41,327 bases of DNA from Planctomycetota bacterium (GCA_022568135.1 JADFFQ010000037.1:1-41327), one strand, 5' to 3'; shown: positions 9,101 to 17,044, numbered from the stretch's first letter. Program-made: numbers and translations. Notes: generated from the sequence alone by a model not told the origin.

Positions 9101-10402
9101 GATGTCGCCAACGATCTGAAGATCGGCCGGCGTCTGGCCGTGCGTTTTGAAACCAGGCGTGTTCAGGTTGGGGTCCGCGCGGACGAACCGTGTGGCGACG
9201 TTGGCGTTGAGCATCGCGCTGTTGTCGATGATGCGAACGGCCACGACCTGGCGGATGCCGCGCTCGATCATCGTCGGGGCCAGGAACCAAAACGAATCGG
9301 TGAACCCGTCACCGTCCGCGTCGGCCAGCACCCGCAAGGCGTTCCAGCGAGCAGTGCCGGGGATATACTCAGACTCCGGCCGCTCCTGCGGCACGCCGCT
9401 AATGTCCCAGTTGTGCCGTTGCCCGTCGCCGTCAAGGTCCTTCAGATCAAGGAAGTTCGGCGGGATCTGCGCGGGAGAGGTGTACGCGTTGACATAGCCG
9501 GCGCCGACCACGCTCGGCGGGCTGTACCAGTTCCGCCAGCGGTCGGAGAAGTTGTCGATGCCAATCGACCGTAGGCTGGGTAGACCGGTGACCGGATGGA
9601 ATGCGTTGCTTCGGATGGCCAACTGCTGCTCGGCGGGGATGCTCAAGTCAGTGACCAGCAAGCTCTCAACATCACTGATGTCGCCGACGATCCGCCAGCC
9701 GTTGCCCGGCCGGGCGATGTTGCTCATGTGCCGCCAATGGCTGAACGCATCGAGGATGCCGTCGTCGTTGGTGTCCCACCGCAGGGGCTCGATGTCCGCC
9801 AGCCAGCGGGTGTCCCCGAAACCCGGGTTGCCCAGCGCGTTGCCCTCGGCCGCAAGGGCCAAGTTGGGGAGACCCGGCACCGGCCCCGGATTACCCGGCC
9901 CGGTCGGCCAGAGTGGATTGGCTGGCCCACCCGGAGGACCATCCGGCCAGTTGGTGAACGGCACCACGTGATACGGGGCGAAGTTATACGGGTAGTCAGA
10001 CTGCAAGTTGCCGTCGGCGTCGTTGGGGTCAACGCCGTAGCGCAGAGCATCGGGCGGGATCGGCAGCCGCGGAGCGCTAGTGAGGGCCGGACCCAGCCCG
10101 CTGCTCGGGAGAGGCACAAGCGGGCGAACGAACAAAGCCTCGGCGATCTCGGAGGCGATCGAGTCGGCGATGACCTGGGCATTGTCATCGCGCAGAGTCG
10201 CCCGCTGCGTGGCCGCTGCCGTCACCCGCCCGGCGTGGGTGCGGCTGATGTACGCAGTAGCGATGATCACCAGCAGCACCAGAATGCCTACGACCAGCAC
10301 AATGGTGTTGCCGCGGCGCGGCGCCGCCCGGCGGCGGCGGCTGAACTGCCCCAGGCAGCCGGGATTGTTTGTCACAGATGATTGGAAACGGTGCATAGCC
10401 AT
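6167..10402 (-). CDS. Giant GspK-like minor pseudopilin of the type II secretion-like cluster
   Basis: 1411 residues, about four times a typical GspK (near 320). The N-terminus is basic (SRRRRAAPRRG) followed by a hydrophobic helix at 32-52, the anchor of a pseudopilin; as in GspK, the usual GFTLxE is replaced by GNTIVLVV. Near 380-400 is RQVVAVRIIDNSAMLNAN and near 1182 GLININTAPVEVMRALPHM, matching the GspK pattern of an INxNTA helix-hairpin segment. Three acidic Ca-loop-like motifs are visible: DTNDDG (210), DLDGDG (322) and DADGDG (361). In type II secretion GspK caps the pseudopilus tip with GspI and GspJ. It starts directly at the stop of the GspJ-like gene (TGA then ATG, no gap) and is the last gene of the operon. 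The extra ~1000 residues match nothing I recognise. Confidence 0.75.
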   Translation of the reverse strand: MAMHRFQSSVTNNPGCLGQFSRRRRAAPRRGNTIVLVVGILVLLVIIATAYISRTHAGRVTAAATQRATLRDDNAQVIADSIASEIAEALFVRPLVPLPSSGLGPALTSAPRLPIPPDALRYGVDPNDADGNLQSDYPYNFAPYHVVPFTNWPDGPPGGPANPLWPTGPGNPGPVPGLPNLALAAEGNALGNPGFGDTRWLADIEPLRWDTNDDGILDAFSHWRHMSNIARPGNGWRIVGDISDVESLLVTDLSIPAEQQLAIRSNAFHPVTGLPSLRSIGIDNFSDRWRNWYSPPSVVGAGYVNAYTSPAQIPPNFLDLKDLDGDGQRHNWDISGVPQERPESEYIPGTARWNALRVLADADGDGFTDSFWFLAPTMIERGIRQVVAVRIIDNSAMLNANVATRFVRADPNLNTPGFKTHGQTPADLQIVGDITDTQYTGGLQVGIFDNPANHEITPDPSFFGGTTIGYNPEMWAEAVTPIANPERSLNYLTEIGVQDQAVPASPNLNFPDQLTTQAERLLYWRAAGLRPFGASAGLTPFTLADEVELRMFQGQNYPWIASRFERAVQRNMLNGQGLDQFLHANYAREESTEYLAQLGNRELLFDSRRKLTLFNGARNDLMPPWLWWRWDQLPPGAAADYKTNQGLRKLDLREQGAGAVPPSGVLTFRERLAPTLLLALIDGDETGGDSYFGPYTGDPARLKKARLAAAGLAANIREYRDEDSDVSLADAEPLPELTTATLANDIRMLGMEKQPFLVEALIAHVYELVEAQVDHPTQEIEAGDHILCNDPPTAGAVVVVQIANPFDRVLDLNGYRLRVFFDEISGVGEVDLTPYGTMEPGSAKTFYAIEDDLGGEDLDGEWIQLLAIPPDSVDVSGTWSTTPSDYAAIDEERAVEILRLIPPIDAGPDVPVVVDRIDIKAPAAQEDYEFGEEVEGMRASLPSGSCVEILDWVNVENYGSDTHWVQWVQVTRAWDVDFNGIAGFQADEVNPRYVFSIRNVDTTDADGNAGTDVIPGSNPATFDSTDKNYTADDDLDFAMQMLQKDGDFEQVGELLNVWLFGHELEFVGGSYDNTEQTFSEFMFEEIEKGYEHDDDAVGVNRLRVRPIETAEAVMGPKGTPGPVLSPVIGQGDAMDLSDPLHAVPALPAGLRVLDAFVCDGRGVNSGSTFLNANGFSGKTTPGLININTAPVEVMRALPHMTRMVHEENSPSDNPYVRIPEAIVQYRERFNGLPPTNQNTTGIPYGADYSDRPGSLRPERGLASIGELMLLSKEANFTTATPLEPNENWLVAFAGLGPFTDPATGVVSTQISTDVNNPEVGGVTQPDNVATDVEEQNLLFAGISNLITTRSDMFTVYFKIRSFRQNPVTRKWDATDPESIVDDSRYVMLVDRSEVNRPTDKPKILYLEKLPK

Positions 10403-11884
10403 TCACTCGATTCGTCTGGGCAGGTTGATGACGAACTGAATCTCGCGCCCGGCTTCGAGCCGGGTGGCGGTGTCGTGCAGGGTCATGGTGATGCGGATCG
10501 CCGACGGCCAGGGGGTATAGCCCTCAGCGAGCGGGTCGTTGCGGTTGTAGCCGAAGATCGCCTCGTAGACATCAACGCCCGATGCGGGCGCGACTCCTGA
10601 AACAGGATCAATATCATCCGGGTCGGGGCCGACGGTGACGCCGCTGTCGGGATCATTCACCCAATCTCCCAGCGGCATCACCCCACGTTGGGAGTCCTCC
10701 AGTCCGAACCACGGTTGTTCTCGCTCGGATGGGATGCCCATGCCGCCCACGCCGTCCGCGTAGGTCCACTCCACGATGAAGGAGCTGCACGCCCCGGCCA
10801 GGGCGTTGTTGGTCAGCGCCTGATCGACGCGGTGCATGCCGGGGGCCACCCGCTCGGCCCGGGGATAGAACACCAGGCTCGAGATGGTTTGTCGCTGGGT
10901 CGCCCAGGGATCGGTGACGCCGTTCCCATCGGCATCGTGAACAAAGGCGCGAATATCGTTGAGCTGGCTGGCAGCGGCATCGACACGACCGTTGCGCACC
11001 ACGGGATCATCGATCCAAAGTGCCGAGCGGTTGTTGCTGAGGAACACGACCTCGTCGCCACCGTCGTCCGCAAGCACCACCGCCTGGCGAGCCAGCAGCC
11101 ACTGCCGGGCCGGCGGTTGCGTGGCGTCGATTGCAACATCCTCGAATGGGAAGTAGTCTGCTGGTGAGCCGCCCGAGTCCGAACGGAACACCGTTCGGAC
11201 CATCTCGTGCGAGCCGAGGTACCAGGGCACCAGTACCGGATCGCTGGTCTCCAGTCTTGGATCATGCGCCCGGACATAACTTGTGCCTCCGACCGGCCCA
11301 AACGAGGCGAAGCTCACCGCTTCGCCCTGTGGCAACTGAAACGCGTGCCCGTAATAGATGCGGGCGGCGGTGCCTTGACCTTTGCGATTGGAGCCGGCGC
11401 CTTGGCGGAAGGTTTGGATTGACTGCACGCCGTTGGCGAAGAACACCAACTGATCGGCGCGGATCATGGCATCGTCCAGCAGGCTGGGGTTGAGCAGCGG
11501 TCCCAGAGGCACGTTGATATCGTTGGGCACGGCCACGGAGCGGATGGCGAAGAAGCCCTCCGGGGCCAGGCGGGCAAAATCGTTGCGGATCTGCCGTTCG
11601 ATCGCCGCGGCCTCCTGGAGGATGTCCGACGAGGCCTGGCCCAGGCCGGTCACCTTGCTTACGGTCCCGAAGAGCTTGGCTGTCGCCACGATCACCACGA
11701 TCAGGATCGCCACCGCGATCATCAGCTCGACCAGCGTGAAGCCGCGGGCCGAAAAGGCTTGAGGCTTGCGGCTTGAGGCTTGAGGGAGCGAGCCGCCGCG
11801 TCCCCGCGAGCGGCTTCTTACGAACACAAGAGCGCGCGCCGTTGATGCCTTGATGCCTTGATGCCTCGATGCCTTCTTCACCAT
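10403..11884 (-). CDS. GspJ-like type II secretion pseudopilin
   Basis: About 493 residues (ATG 11884; GTG 11887 is in frame one codon earlier). The class III signal is ARG|FTLVELMIAVAILIV, cleaved after Gly48 with Glu at +5, followed by a ~20-residue hydrophobic helix. The leader before the cut is unusually long and basic and is encoded by an octamer array (11844-11875) and a heptamer array (11756-11783). GTG 11827 could give a leader without the octamers. The mature part has QEAAAIERQIRNDFARLAPEG, typical of GspJ helices, then a large beta-rich domain. The start overlaps the stop of the GspI-like gene (TGATG), indicating translational coupling. Role: minor pseudopilin at the tip with GspI and GspK. 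Assignment between GspJ and a PilW-like protein is not certain. Confidence 0.72.
   Translation of the reverse strand: MVKKASRHQGIKASTARALVFVRSRSRGRGGSLPQASSRKPQAFSARGFTLVELMIAVAILIVVIVATAKLFGTVSKVTGLGQASSDILQEAAAIERQIRNDFARLAPEGFFAIRSVAVPNDINVPLGPLLNPSLLDDAMIRADQLVFFANGVQSIQTFRQGAGSNRKGQGTAARIYYGHAFQLPQGEAVSFASFGPVGGTSYVRAHDPRLETSDPVLVPWYLGSHEMVRTVFRSDSGGSPADYFPFEDVAIDATQPPARQWLLARQAVVLADDGGDEVVFLSNNRSALWIDDPVVRNGRVDAAASQLNDIRAFVHDADGNGVTDPWATQRQTISSLVFYPRAERVAPGMHRVDQALTNNALAGACSSFIVEWTYADGVGGMGIPSEREQPWFGLEDSQRGVMPLGDWVNDPDSGVTVGPDPDDIDPVSGVAPASGVDVYEAIFGYNRNDPLAEGYTPWPSAIRITMTLHDTATRLEAGREIQFVINLPRRIE
11756..11783 (-). repeat. Heptamer array NCAAGCC x4 inside the GspJ-like leader
   Basis: Plus strand reads GGCTTGA, GGCTTGC, GGCTTGA, GGCTTGA; on the coding (minus) strand these are four NCAAGCC units encoding part of PQASSRKPQA. 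The same four-unit heptamer occurs in kdsB at 30217-30244 on the other strand. Confidence 0.85.
11844..11875 (-). repeat. Octamer array GATGCCTT x4 at the start of the GspJ-like gene
   Basis: Four 8-bp units (GATGCCTT, GATGCCTT, GATGCCTC, GATGCCTT on the plus strand) directly after the start codons; on the coding strand they encode KASRHQGIKAS. Eight bp is not a multiple of three, so one or two units gained or lost would shift frame. A longer array of the same octamer starts the preceding gene. Confidence 0.88.
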
Positions 11885-13050
11885 CACAACTCCCTCACCG
11901 TCACATACACCGGCGTCAGGGTCGCGGGCAGATCGCCCGTGCCGTCGCCGTCGGTGTCAAGCTCCACCTCGACCGGGATGTACCAGATGTTCGTCACGAC
12001 GTTCTCCGTGGTTGGGTCCGTCACCATTTGGTCGAGGAAGTAGACCGCAAGATTCGGCATCGACGTAACAGGACGCACCAGCTCGACCGGCCCATCGCTC
12101 TTGTTGCGCCGGCCGCTGAGCACACGATGCACGTTGTTGTTCTGATCGAGCAGCCATTGACCCGGAGCTTGCCAACTCTCGTTTGCATTCGACGGGTTGT
12201 AGGTCGGATCGATCATCGGGTCAGTATCGGGTATGAAAGCGTCGTCGGCAGGTTCGTTGATAAGTTCACCGAAGACATCCCATGCATTCCCACTCCATGG
12301 AAAGCCCAGCGATGTGTCTGTCAGATCAACATTGATCGGCAGCGGCGGAACGGTCGGGTTCGAGTAGTTCGGCGGGACGGTGTACGTCACGCCCCCGCCG
12401 CCGGGGATGGTCACGCGGTAGACGAAGATCGCCACCATGATCTTGCCCTGGAATCGGCGGAACATGCAGTCCCACACGTACTGCGGCCGGGACGGAAACT
12501 TCGAGGCGGCGCCTGGCAGCGGCTCGTTGAACATCGGATAGTACCGCTCGCCCTGGGTGATGATGATGGGCGGAACGGGCAAGCTACTCCCGTAGACAAA
12601 CAGACTCCAGGGAATCTCCGATCCCGTGATCGCACCGGCGGGGCCTAGGGCGACGGTATTGAAGATGCTGATGCTTCCGGCAGAGACAGCGACGCTGCCG
12701 CCCACCGTTGCGGGCTGTGTAAAGAATGCCGGTCGGCTCCACTCGAAGTCCCCTTCCACGGTGTAGCCGGAGCCGAAGCCGAAGTCGTCAATGCGCAGCT
12801 TGCTCCGCAGGACGGCCAGGGCGTTGTTAGCCACGATCGGGCCGATGGTGTCGTCCACCGATTGGCGCTGCTGGGCGATCCCGGCTGGGAAGAGCGCCGC
12901 GATCGCGATCACGCCGACGCCCAGGATGAACACCGCAAGCAGCACCTCGATCAGCGAGAAGGCGACGCGACCGCCTCGATGCCTTGATGCCTCGATGCCT
13001 TGATGCCTCGATGCCTTGATGCCTTGATGCCTTGGTGCCTTCCTCATCAT
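11884..13050 (-). CDS. GspI-like type II secretion pseudopilin
   Basis: 388 residues from ATG 13050, which overlaps the stop of the GspH-like gene (ATGA); ATG 13047 is next. The prepilin signal is RVA|FSLIEVLLAVFILGVGVI, with Glu at +5 and a long hydrophobic helix, followed by the GspI/PilV-like FPAGIAQQRQSVDD. The residue before the cut is Ala30, not the usual Gly. The 30-residue leader is almost entirely encoded by an octamer array (12978-13041), and there is no ATG, GTG or TTG between the array and the signal, so the array must be translated. The 300-residue mature domain is far longer than a normal GspI (about 110). Likely a minor pseudopilin of the tip complex. Confidence 0.72.
   Translation of the reverse strand: MMRKAPRHQGIKASRHQGIEASRHRGGRVAFSLIEVLLAVFILGVGVIAIAALFPAGIAQQRQSVDDTIGPIVANNALAVLRSKLRIDDFGFGSGYTVEGDFEWSRPAFFTQPATVGGSVAVSAGSISIFNTVALGPAGAITGSEIPWSLFVYGSSLPVPPIIITQGERYYPMFNEPLPGAASKFPSRPQYVWDCMFRRFQGKIMVAIFVYRVTIPGGGGVTYTVPPNYSNPTVPPLPINVDLTDTSLGFPWSGNAWDVFGELINEPADDAFIPDTDPMIDPTYNPSNANESWQAPGQWLLDQNNNVHRVLSGRRNKSDGPVELVRPVTSMPNLAVYFLDQMVTDPTTENVVTNIWYIPVEVELDTDGDGTGDLPATLTPVYVTVREL
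12978..13041 (-). repeat. Octamer array GATGCCTT x8 inside the GspI-like leader
   Basis: Eight perfect-length 8-bp units (variants GATGCCTT, GATGCCTC and one GGTGCCTT on the plus strand) fill the segment between the start codon and the prepilin signal. On the coding strand they read as the 8-residue period KASRHQGI / EASRHRG. Loss or gain of units other than in threes would shift the frame. Confidence 0.9.
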
Positions 13051-13946
13051 TTCATCGCCACCCCCGTATAGCGGTTGAAATGAATCCGATCCGCGAACTG
13101 GGTGATGTACTGAGTCAGGTCGAGCGTGCGGGCCGCAGGATCGTTCCACTGGTCCGTGTCGAAGAGCTTCCGCGCCGCTACGTCATCGAAAACCGCGAGA
13201 AATGGAACTAGGTTGAGATTGGTCTCATCATTCGGATGATCGAATTCCCAGAAGTCCCCACCATCTGGAAAGTTCGGATCGTTGAAGTCAACGTCCTCGT
13301 CGCCGCTGTTGTCGAAGTCAACCCACGGTGCACTGGAGTCGTTCTGGGGATTGCGGGTCTGCGTGGTGCCGTCGGGCATATACATCACGCCGATCAGCTC
13401 GCCTCCAGCTTCGAAGCCCCCCATAGCTGGCAGGTGCGACTGCGTCACCCAAAGCTCATCGGTGGGTTGGCCGTAGGCCATGTCATCACCAAAGGGCGGA
13501 TCAGGATCACGGTAGTACGGCCCGGCAACCTTCACGCCAGCCGGCAACTGACGAATCGGCACGTCGGGTATCGGAACGAAGCGGTCATACAATCCGCCGC
13601 CGACGAAACTTGAATCGCCCGACCATTGCGCGGTCACGATCTCAACCAGCTGTTGATTGGTCCCTTCCAGGCGCGGCCGGAAGGCCACCAGAACGAGCTT
13701 GTTCTTCTTCATCGCCAGGGCGCGGGCGTTGTCCAGGGCGGCCATGACGGTGTTGGTGGCCGAGGACAGCCGGGCGCTGTCCGTGATCGCCCGCACCGAC
13801 ACCAGCGTTAGCGTGGCCAACACCGCGATCACCCCCATCACCACCAGCAGCTCGGTGAGGGTGAACGCGCAGCGGCGTCGAAGCCCTCGCCCTCCCTGAG
13901 GGAGAGGGTTCTGCCGACAACCTTGCTTGGGCAGGCTGGGCCTCAT
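13047..13946 (-). CDS. GspH-like type II secretion pseudopilin
   Basis: 299 residues. Prepilin signal RRRCA|FTLTELLVVMGVIAV with Ala27 before the cut and Glu at +5, then a hydrophobic helix and NTVMAALDNARALAMKKNKLV, the helix typical of GspH/FimT. The C-terminal ~230 residues form a beta-rich, Asp-rich domain of unknown type. The leader is encoded by a REP-like CTCCCTGAGGGAG palindrome (about 13888-13910). ATG 13946 follows the stop of the GspG-like gene by 2 bp, and its own stop overlaps the next start. In type II secretion GspH is a minor pseudopilin. Larger than usual (about 170-200), as are all the pseudopilins here. Confidence 0.72.
   Translation of the reverse strand: MRPSLPKQGCRQNPLPQGGRGLRRRCAFTLTELLVVMGVIAVLATLTLVSVRAITDSARLSSATNTVMAALDNARALAMKKNKLVLVAFRPRLEGTNQQLVEIVTAQWSGDSSFVGGGLYDRFVPIPDVPIRQLPAGVKVAGPYYRDPDPPFGDDMAYGQPTDELWVTQSHLPAMGGFEAGGELIGVMYMPDGTTQTRNPQNDSSAPWVDFDNSGDEDVDFNDPNFPDGGDFWEFDHPNDETNLNLVPFLAVFDDVAARKLFDTDQWNDPAARTLDLTQYITQFADRIHFNRYTGVAMK
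13888..13910. repeat. REP-like CCCTC/GAGGG palindrome in the GspH-like leader
   Basis: Centred on CTCCCTGAGGGAG with flanking CCCTC and GAGGG blocks. The sequence encodes NPLPQGGRG in the leader of the pseudopilin. GC-rich CCCTCTCCC-type palindromes of this kind are common dispersed intergenic repeats in bacterial genomes; finding one inside a signal leader is unusual. Only one copy was noticed in this window. Confidence 0.5.
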
Positions 13947-13948
13947 GG

Positions 13949-14719
13949 TTAGGGCCTTTCCACGGACGGAGCGTAGGAATACGTGTTGTCGCTGGCCTCT
14001 CGAACGTCCTCCATCGCCTCATCACTCAATTCGTCGAACGGCGTATCCAGGTGCAGATCGCCGAACTCCCCGTCCGGCCCGGCCGAGACAAACAGGATCT
14101 GACGATTCTTCGCAATGCCGTACTCGTTCTCAATCCCAGTCCGTACCGTGCCATCTACGTCCACCGTGAGAGTGGTAATGACACAACCAACCGAACCATC
14201 CACGCATCCCGGATGCGCAATGCGGAAGGGCAGGCCCCAGGCATCCAGGATCGCCAAGCCGAGCGACGATGTAGGGCCTATGTTGTCCACGGCCCAGATG
14301 TCATCCATGGCGGCCTCATCTCCCGGGGCGATCCACTCGGGATACTTCTCGCGGCGGTAGGTATGAACGAAATCCGGATCGATCCCGGCCACGATGTTTT
14401 GGATGTTGCTGGAGCGAGCGATGGTGTTGAGCAACTCAGTGACCAGGAACACTGGCGATTCTGTTCCGGTCTCTCTCTGCATGTCGTACACGGCACCTGT
14501 GCTGCTGTCGCCCCAGGTGAGGCGGCGGTCAGCGTGGGTCTGCCACTCCTGCAGGGCGGTGTCGAGCTGGCGGAGGACGGTCTCGGTCTGGCGTACTTCG
14601 GAGCCTTCCACGACCACTACACCGACGGAGATCGTCAGCGCCACCATCAGGATAATGATGCCGATCACCACGACCACCTCGACGAGGGTGAAGCCTCTAT
14701 GCACACTCGCCGACCTCAT
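13949..14719 (-). CDS. GspG-like type II secretion pseudopilin (second)
   Basis: 256 residues with a short classical leader: MRSASVHRG|FTLVEVVVVIGIIILM, Gly9 before the cut and Glu at +5. The helix is followed by VRQTETVLRQLDTALQEWQT and, near the C-terminus, the SAGPDGEFGD loop, which resembles the Ca-binding GxDG(K/E)xG end of GspG-type major pseudopilins. It lies in the middle of the operon: the start overlaps the stop of the preceding pseudopilin gene (ATGA) and the GspH-like gene follows 2 bp after its stop. It differs from the preceding GspG-like gene by its shorter leader and central domain; which of the two is the major subunit cannot be told. Confidence 0.72.
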   Translation of the reverse strand: MRSASVHRGFTLVEVVVVIGIIILMVALTISVGVVVVEGSEVRQTETVLRQLDTALQEWQTHADRRLTWGDSSTGAVYDMQRETGTESPVFLVTELLNTIARSSNIQNIVAGIDPDFVHTYRREKYPEWIAPGDEAAMDDIWAVDNIGPTSSLGLAILDAWGLPFRIAHPGCVDGSVGCVITTLTVDVDGTVRTGIENEYGIAKNRQILFVSAGPDGEFGDLHLDTPFDELSDEAMEDVREASDNTYSYAPSVERP

Positions 14720-15717
14720 GGCCCAAGCTCCACGATGTTGTCCTTGTTGAATTCGTCCTCGTCGCGGCGAACATCCTGGTTGAGCGCGCGGTCCGGGCCC
14801 GCTGAGAGCAGGGCGAACTCCGCCGTCCGCAGCGCGTGGGTCGTGCTGCTGTCGCCCCCCGGGATATCCGGGTTGTTGTCGGCGATACCGTCAATCGCCG
14901 AGCCGGGTTTGAGGTCAAACGGCCGAAGCACAAACACATCGGCAAGCGTCGGCGTGGGAACGTTGGGGTCCAGCGAGCGATAGACCGAACGGATGTCACC
15001 CGATCGATAGACCTGACGGAAATAGCGAATCGGCTGGCCCCAGTAGTCCACAATCGCTTTCGGGAGGTCTTCGAATGAGAGGCCGCCCGGAACGGCGTCG
15101 CCGGGAAAATACGTCTGTAGAGTTCCGCCGGGGTACATCACGCCCGCAATCAACCGCTCGTCCTTGAGTTCCAGATATGGCCCGTAGACCTTGCCGTCCA
15201 GCGGAGGATTGCGCGCCTCCAGTGACCCGTCGCCTGGAGGCGGCGACGGGTTTGTGACTGCACCCCACACACCGTCGGGGCCGGGATCGCGGATACCGAG
15301 CGTGGGAGTCTCCCCAGAGTCTACATAGCCGTATCCGTCGTCTCGCCCCTCGCCATAGCCGAGCAGGTACTCCGCCATCGCGGCCGAGGACCACCAGGTT
15401 TGAATTCGAACCTGATATGATGCCGGCGGGTCCGGGTCCGGCGGCTCGAACAATTCGCGCAGCCTGTCAACCGGGTCTGCGATACGGCCCAACACCGGCG
15501 GGTAGTAGCCGATGTCGGCCTTGAATCGAACCAAGGCCTGCTTCATCGAGTTCATCAATGTCAGGGTGTTTGCAGACTGCGCGGTTCGGGTGGCTGCGTT
15601 CACCGCCACGATCACAATGCTCAGCAGCACAATGATCACAGCAATGACGATCATCAGCTCCACGATCGTAAAGCCGCGAAGTTTGGGTCCGTAGTGTTGG
15701 TCTGGTTGCGGGCTCAT
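14716..15717 (-). CDS. GspG-like type II secretion pseudopilin (first)
   Basis: 333 residues. Leader MSPQPDQHYGPKLRG|FTIVELMIVIAVIIVL: Gly15 before the cut, Glu at +5, about 22 hydrophobic residues. The next helix (NTLTLMNSMKQALVRFKADIGYYPP) and the late LLSAGPDRALNQD loop resemble GspG. The central region (residues 90-230) is enlarged and rich in Gly/Pro/Asp. It follows gspF with a 40-bp gap and its stop overlaps the next pseudopilin start. It is the first pseudopilin after the inner-membrane platform gene, the usual place of GspG, so it is the better candidate for the major pseudopilin. Confidence 0.72.
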   Translation of the reverse strand: MSPQPDQHYGPKLRGFTIVELMIVIAVIIVLLSIVIVAVNAATRTAQSANTLTLMNSMKQALVRFKADIGYYPPVLGRIADPVDRLRELFEPPDPDPPASYQVRIQTWWSSAAMAEYLLGYGEGRDDGYGYVDSGETPTLGIRDPGPDGVWGAVTNPSPPPGDGSLEARNPPLDGKVYGPYLELKDERLIAGVMYPGGTLQTYFPGDAVPGGLSFEDLPKAIVDYWGQPIRYFRQVYRSGDIRSVYRSLDPNVPTPTLADVFVLRPFDLKPGSAIDGIADNNPDIPGGDSSTTHALRTAEFALLSAGPDRALNQDVRRDEDEFNKDNIVELGP

Positions 15718-15757
15718 GGAACTGCCCAGATTCAGTCAATATCGAACAGGCGTTGGC

Positions 15758-17044
15758 CTACAATTTGCCGGTGGAAACGGACTCGATCATCCGCACCAGG
15801 GGCAGGAACAACGCGAGCACAATGGTGCCGACGACGACGCCGAGCACCACCACCAACAACGGTTCAAGGAGGCTCAACATGCTCTGCACGGCAACGTCCA
15901 CTTCCTCATCGTAGTTGTCTGCAATCTTCATGAGCATGGCGTCAAGATCGCCGGTCTCCTCGCCGACGTCGATCATGTTCACCACCAAAGCGTCGCAGAC
16001 TTTGGACTCCCGCAACGGCCCGGCGAACGTCTCACCCTCGCGAATGGAATCGTGCACCTTCGTCAACGCCTTTTCGAAGACATAGTTGCCGGAGGTGTCG
16101 CGGGTGATCATGATCGCCTCGAGAATCGGCACCCCGGCCGCGATCAACGTGCCCAGCGTGCGGGTAAAGCGGGCCACCGACGTCTTCTTGACCAACCCGC
16201 CGATCACCGGAATCTTGATGCGAACGATGTCCGTAACCGCCCGGCCGGGACCGGTCTTTCGGATGAGCGTGAAGAACAGCCACACGAGAAACGGTGAGCC
16301 GAGGATCCACACCGCGCCCGGAATCGTCTGCCCCTCCGAGCCCGCAACCCACTTACTGGTGTTGATGAGCCAGATTGTCAGGCCGGGCAACTCCACCTCG
16401 AAATCGTTGAAGATGTCCTGAAACTTGGGGATCACGAAATACATGATCCCGGTGACGATCACCACCGCGACGGTGATCACCACGATCGGGTAGATCATGG
16501 CCCCGATGATGCGCCGGCGCAGCCGCTGGGCCTTCTCCATGAAGTTCGCCAGCCGCTGAAGGATGATGTCGAGCACACCGCCGATCTCGCCCGCATTGAC
16601 CATTTTGCAGTAGAGCCGATCGAACGCCTTGGGGTGCTTGGCCATGGAGTCCGAAAGCGTCGTGCCGCCTTCCACGTCTTCAGCCACCTGACTGAGAATC
16701 GACTTCAGCAGGCCCGGCTTCTGCTGCCCTTCGAGTATCTGCAACGAACGAAGTAGCGGAAGCCCGGCGTCCTGCAACGTCGAAAGTTGGCGGGTGAACA
16801 AGGTCAAGTGCTTGCGCCGCACCTTGCCGATGTTGATCGACAGGCCTGTGCTCCGCTTCTTCTTGCGAATCCGCTCGGCGCCGCCAACGCCGGCCCCCCC
16901 TTTGACCTTCTGCTCGCGCACGGCCGTCGGGAAATAGCCCTGGGTCTTGATCTGCTTGACGGCTTCTTCACTCGAGTCGGCTTCGACCGTCCCTTTCTGG
17001 GACTGCCCTGCGGAATTGAGCGCTTCGTACAAATAGGTGGGCAT
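15758..17044 (-). CDS. gspF: GspF/PilC inner-membrane platform protein
   Basis: 428 residues, near the usual ~405. N-terminal MPTYLYEALNSAGQSQKGTV is the standard GspF opening; two repeated T2SSF domains follow (about 75-200 and 275-400), each with FTRQLSTL-x-DAGLPLL / FTRTLGTLIAAGVPILEA type starts, and three transmembrane helices near 173-200, 240-262 and 385-415. The first domain keeps GEIGG and the second GEETGDLD. GspF sits in the inner membrane and couples the cytoplasmic ATPase to pseudopilus assembly. A basic insertion (RIRKKKRSTG) lies at about 59-68. It lies 39 bp after gspE in the same direction. Confidence 0.93.
   Translation of the reverse strand: MPTYLYEALNSAGQSQKGTVEADSSEEAVKQIKTQGYFPTAVREQKVKGGAGVGGAERIRKKKRSTGLSINIGKVRRKHLTLFTRQLSTLQDAGLPLLRSLQILEGQQKPGLLKSILSQVAEDVEGGTTLSDSMAKHPKAFDRLYCKMVNAGEIGGVLDIILQRLANFMEKAQRLRRRIIGAMIYPIVVITVAVVIVTGIMYFVIPKFQDIFNDFEVELPGLTIWLINTSKWVAGSEGQTIPGAVWILGSPFLVWLFFTLIRKTGPGRAVTDIVRIKIPVIGGLVKKTSVARFTRTLGTLIAAGVPILEAIMITRDTSGNYVFEKALTKVHDSIREGETFAGPLRESKVCDALVVNMIDVGEETGDLDAMLMKIADNYDEEVDVAVQSMLSLLEPLLVVVLGVVVGTIVLALFLPLVRMIESVSTGKL

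Noticed and set aside
12978-13041. CRISPR array
   Set aside because: The units are 8 bp, contiguous and within a coding frame, with no spacers; no cas genes in the window.
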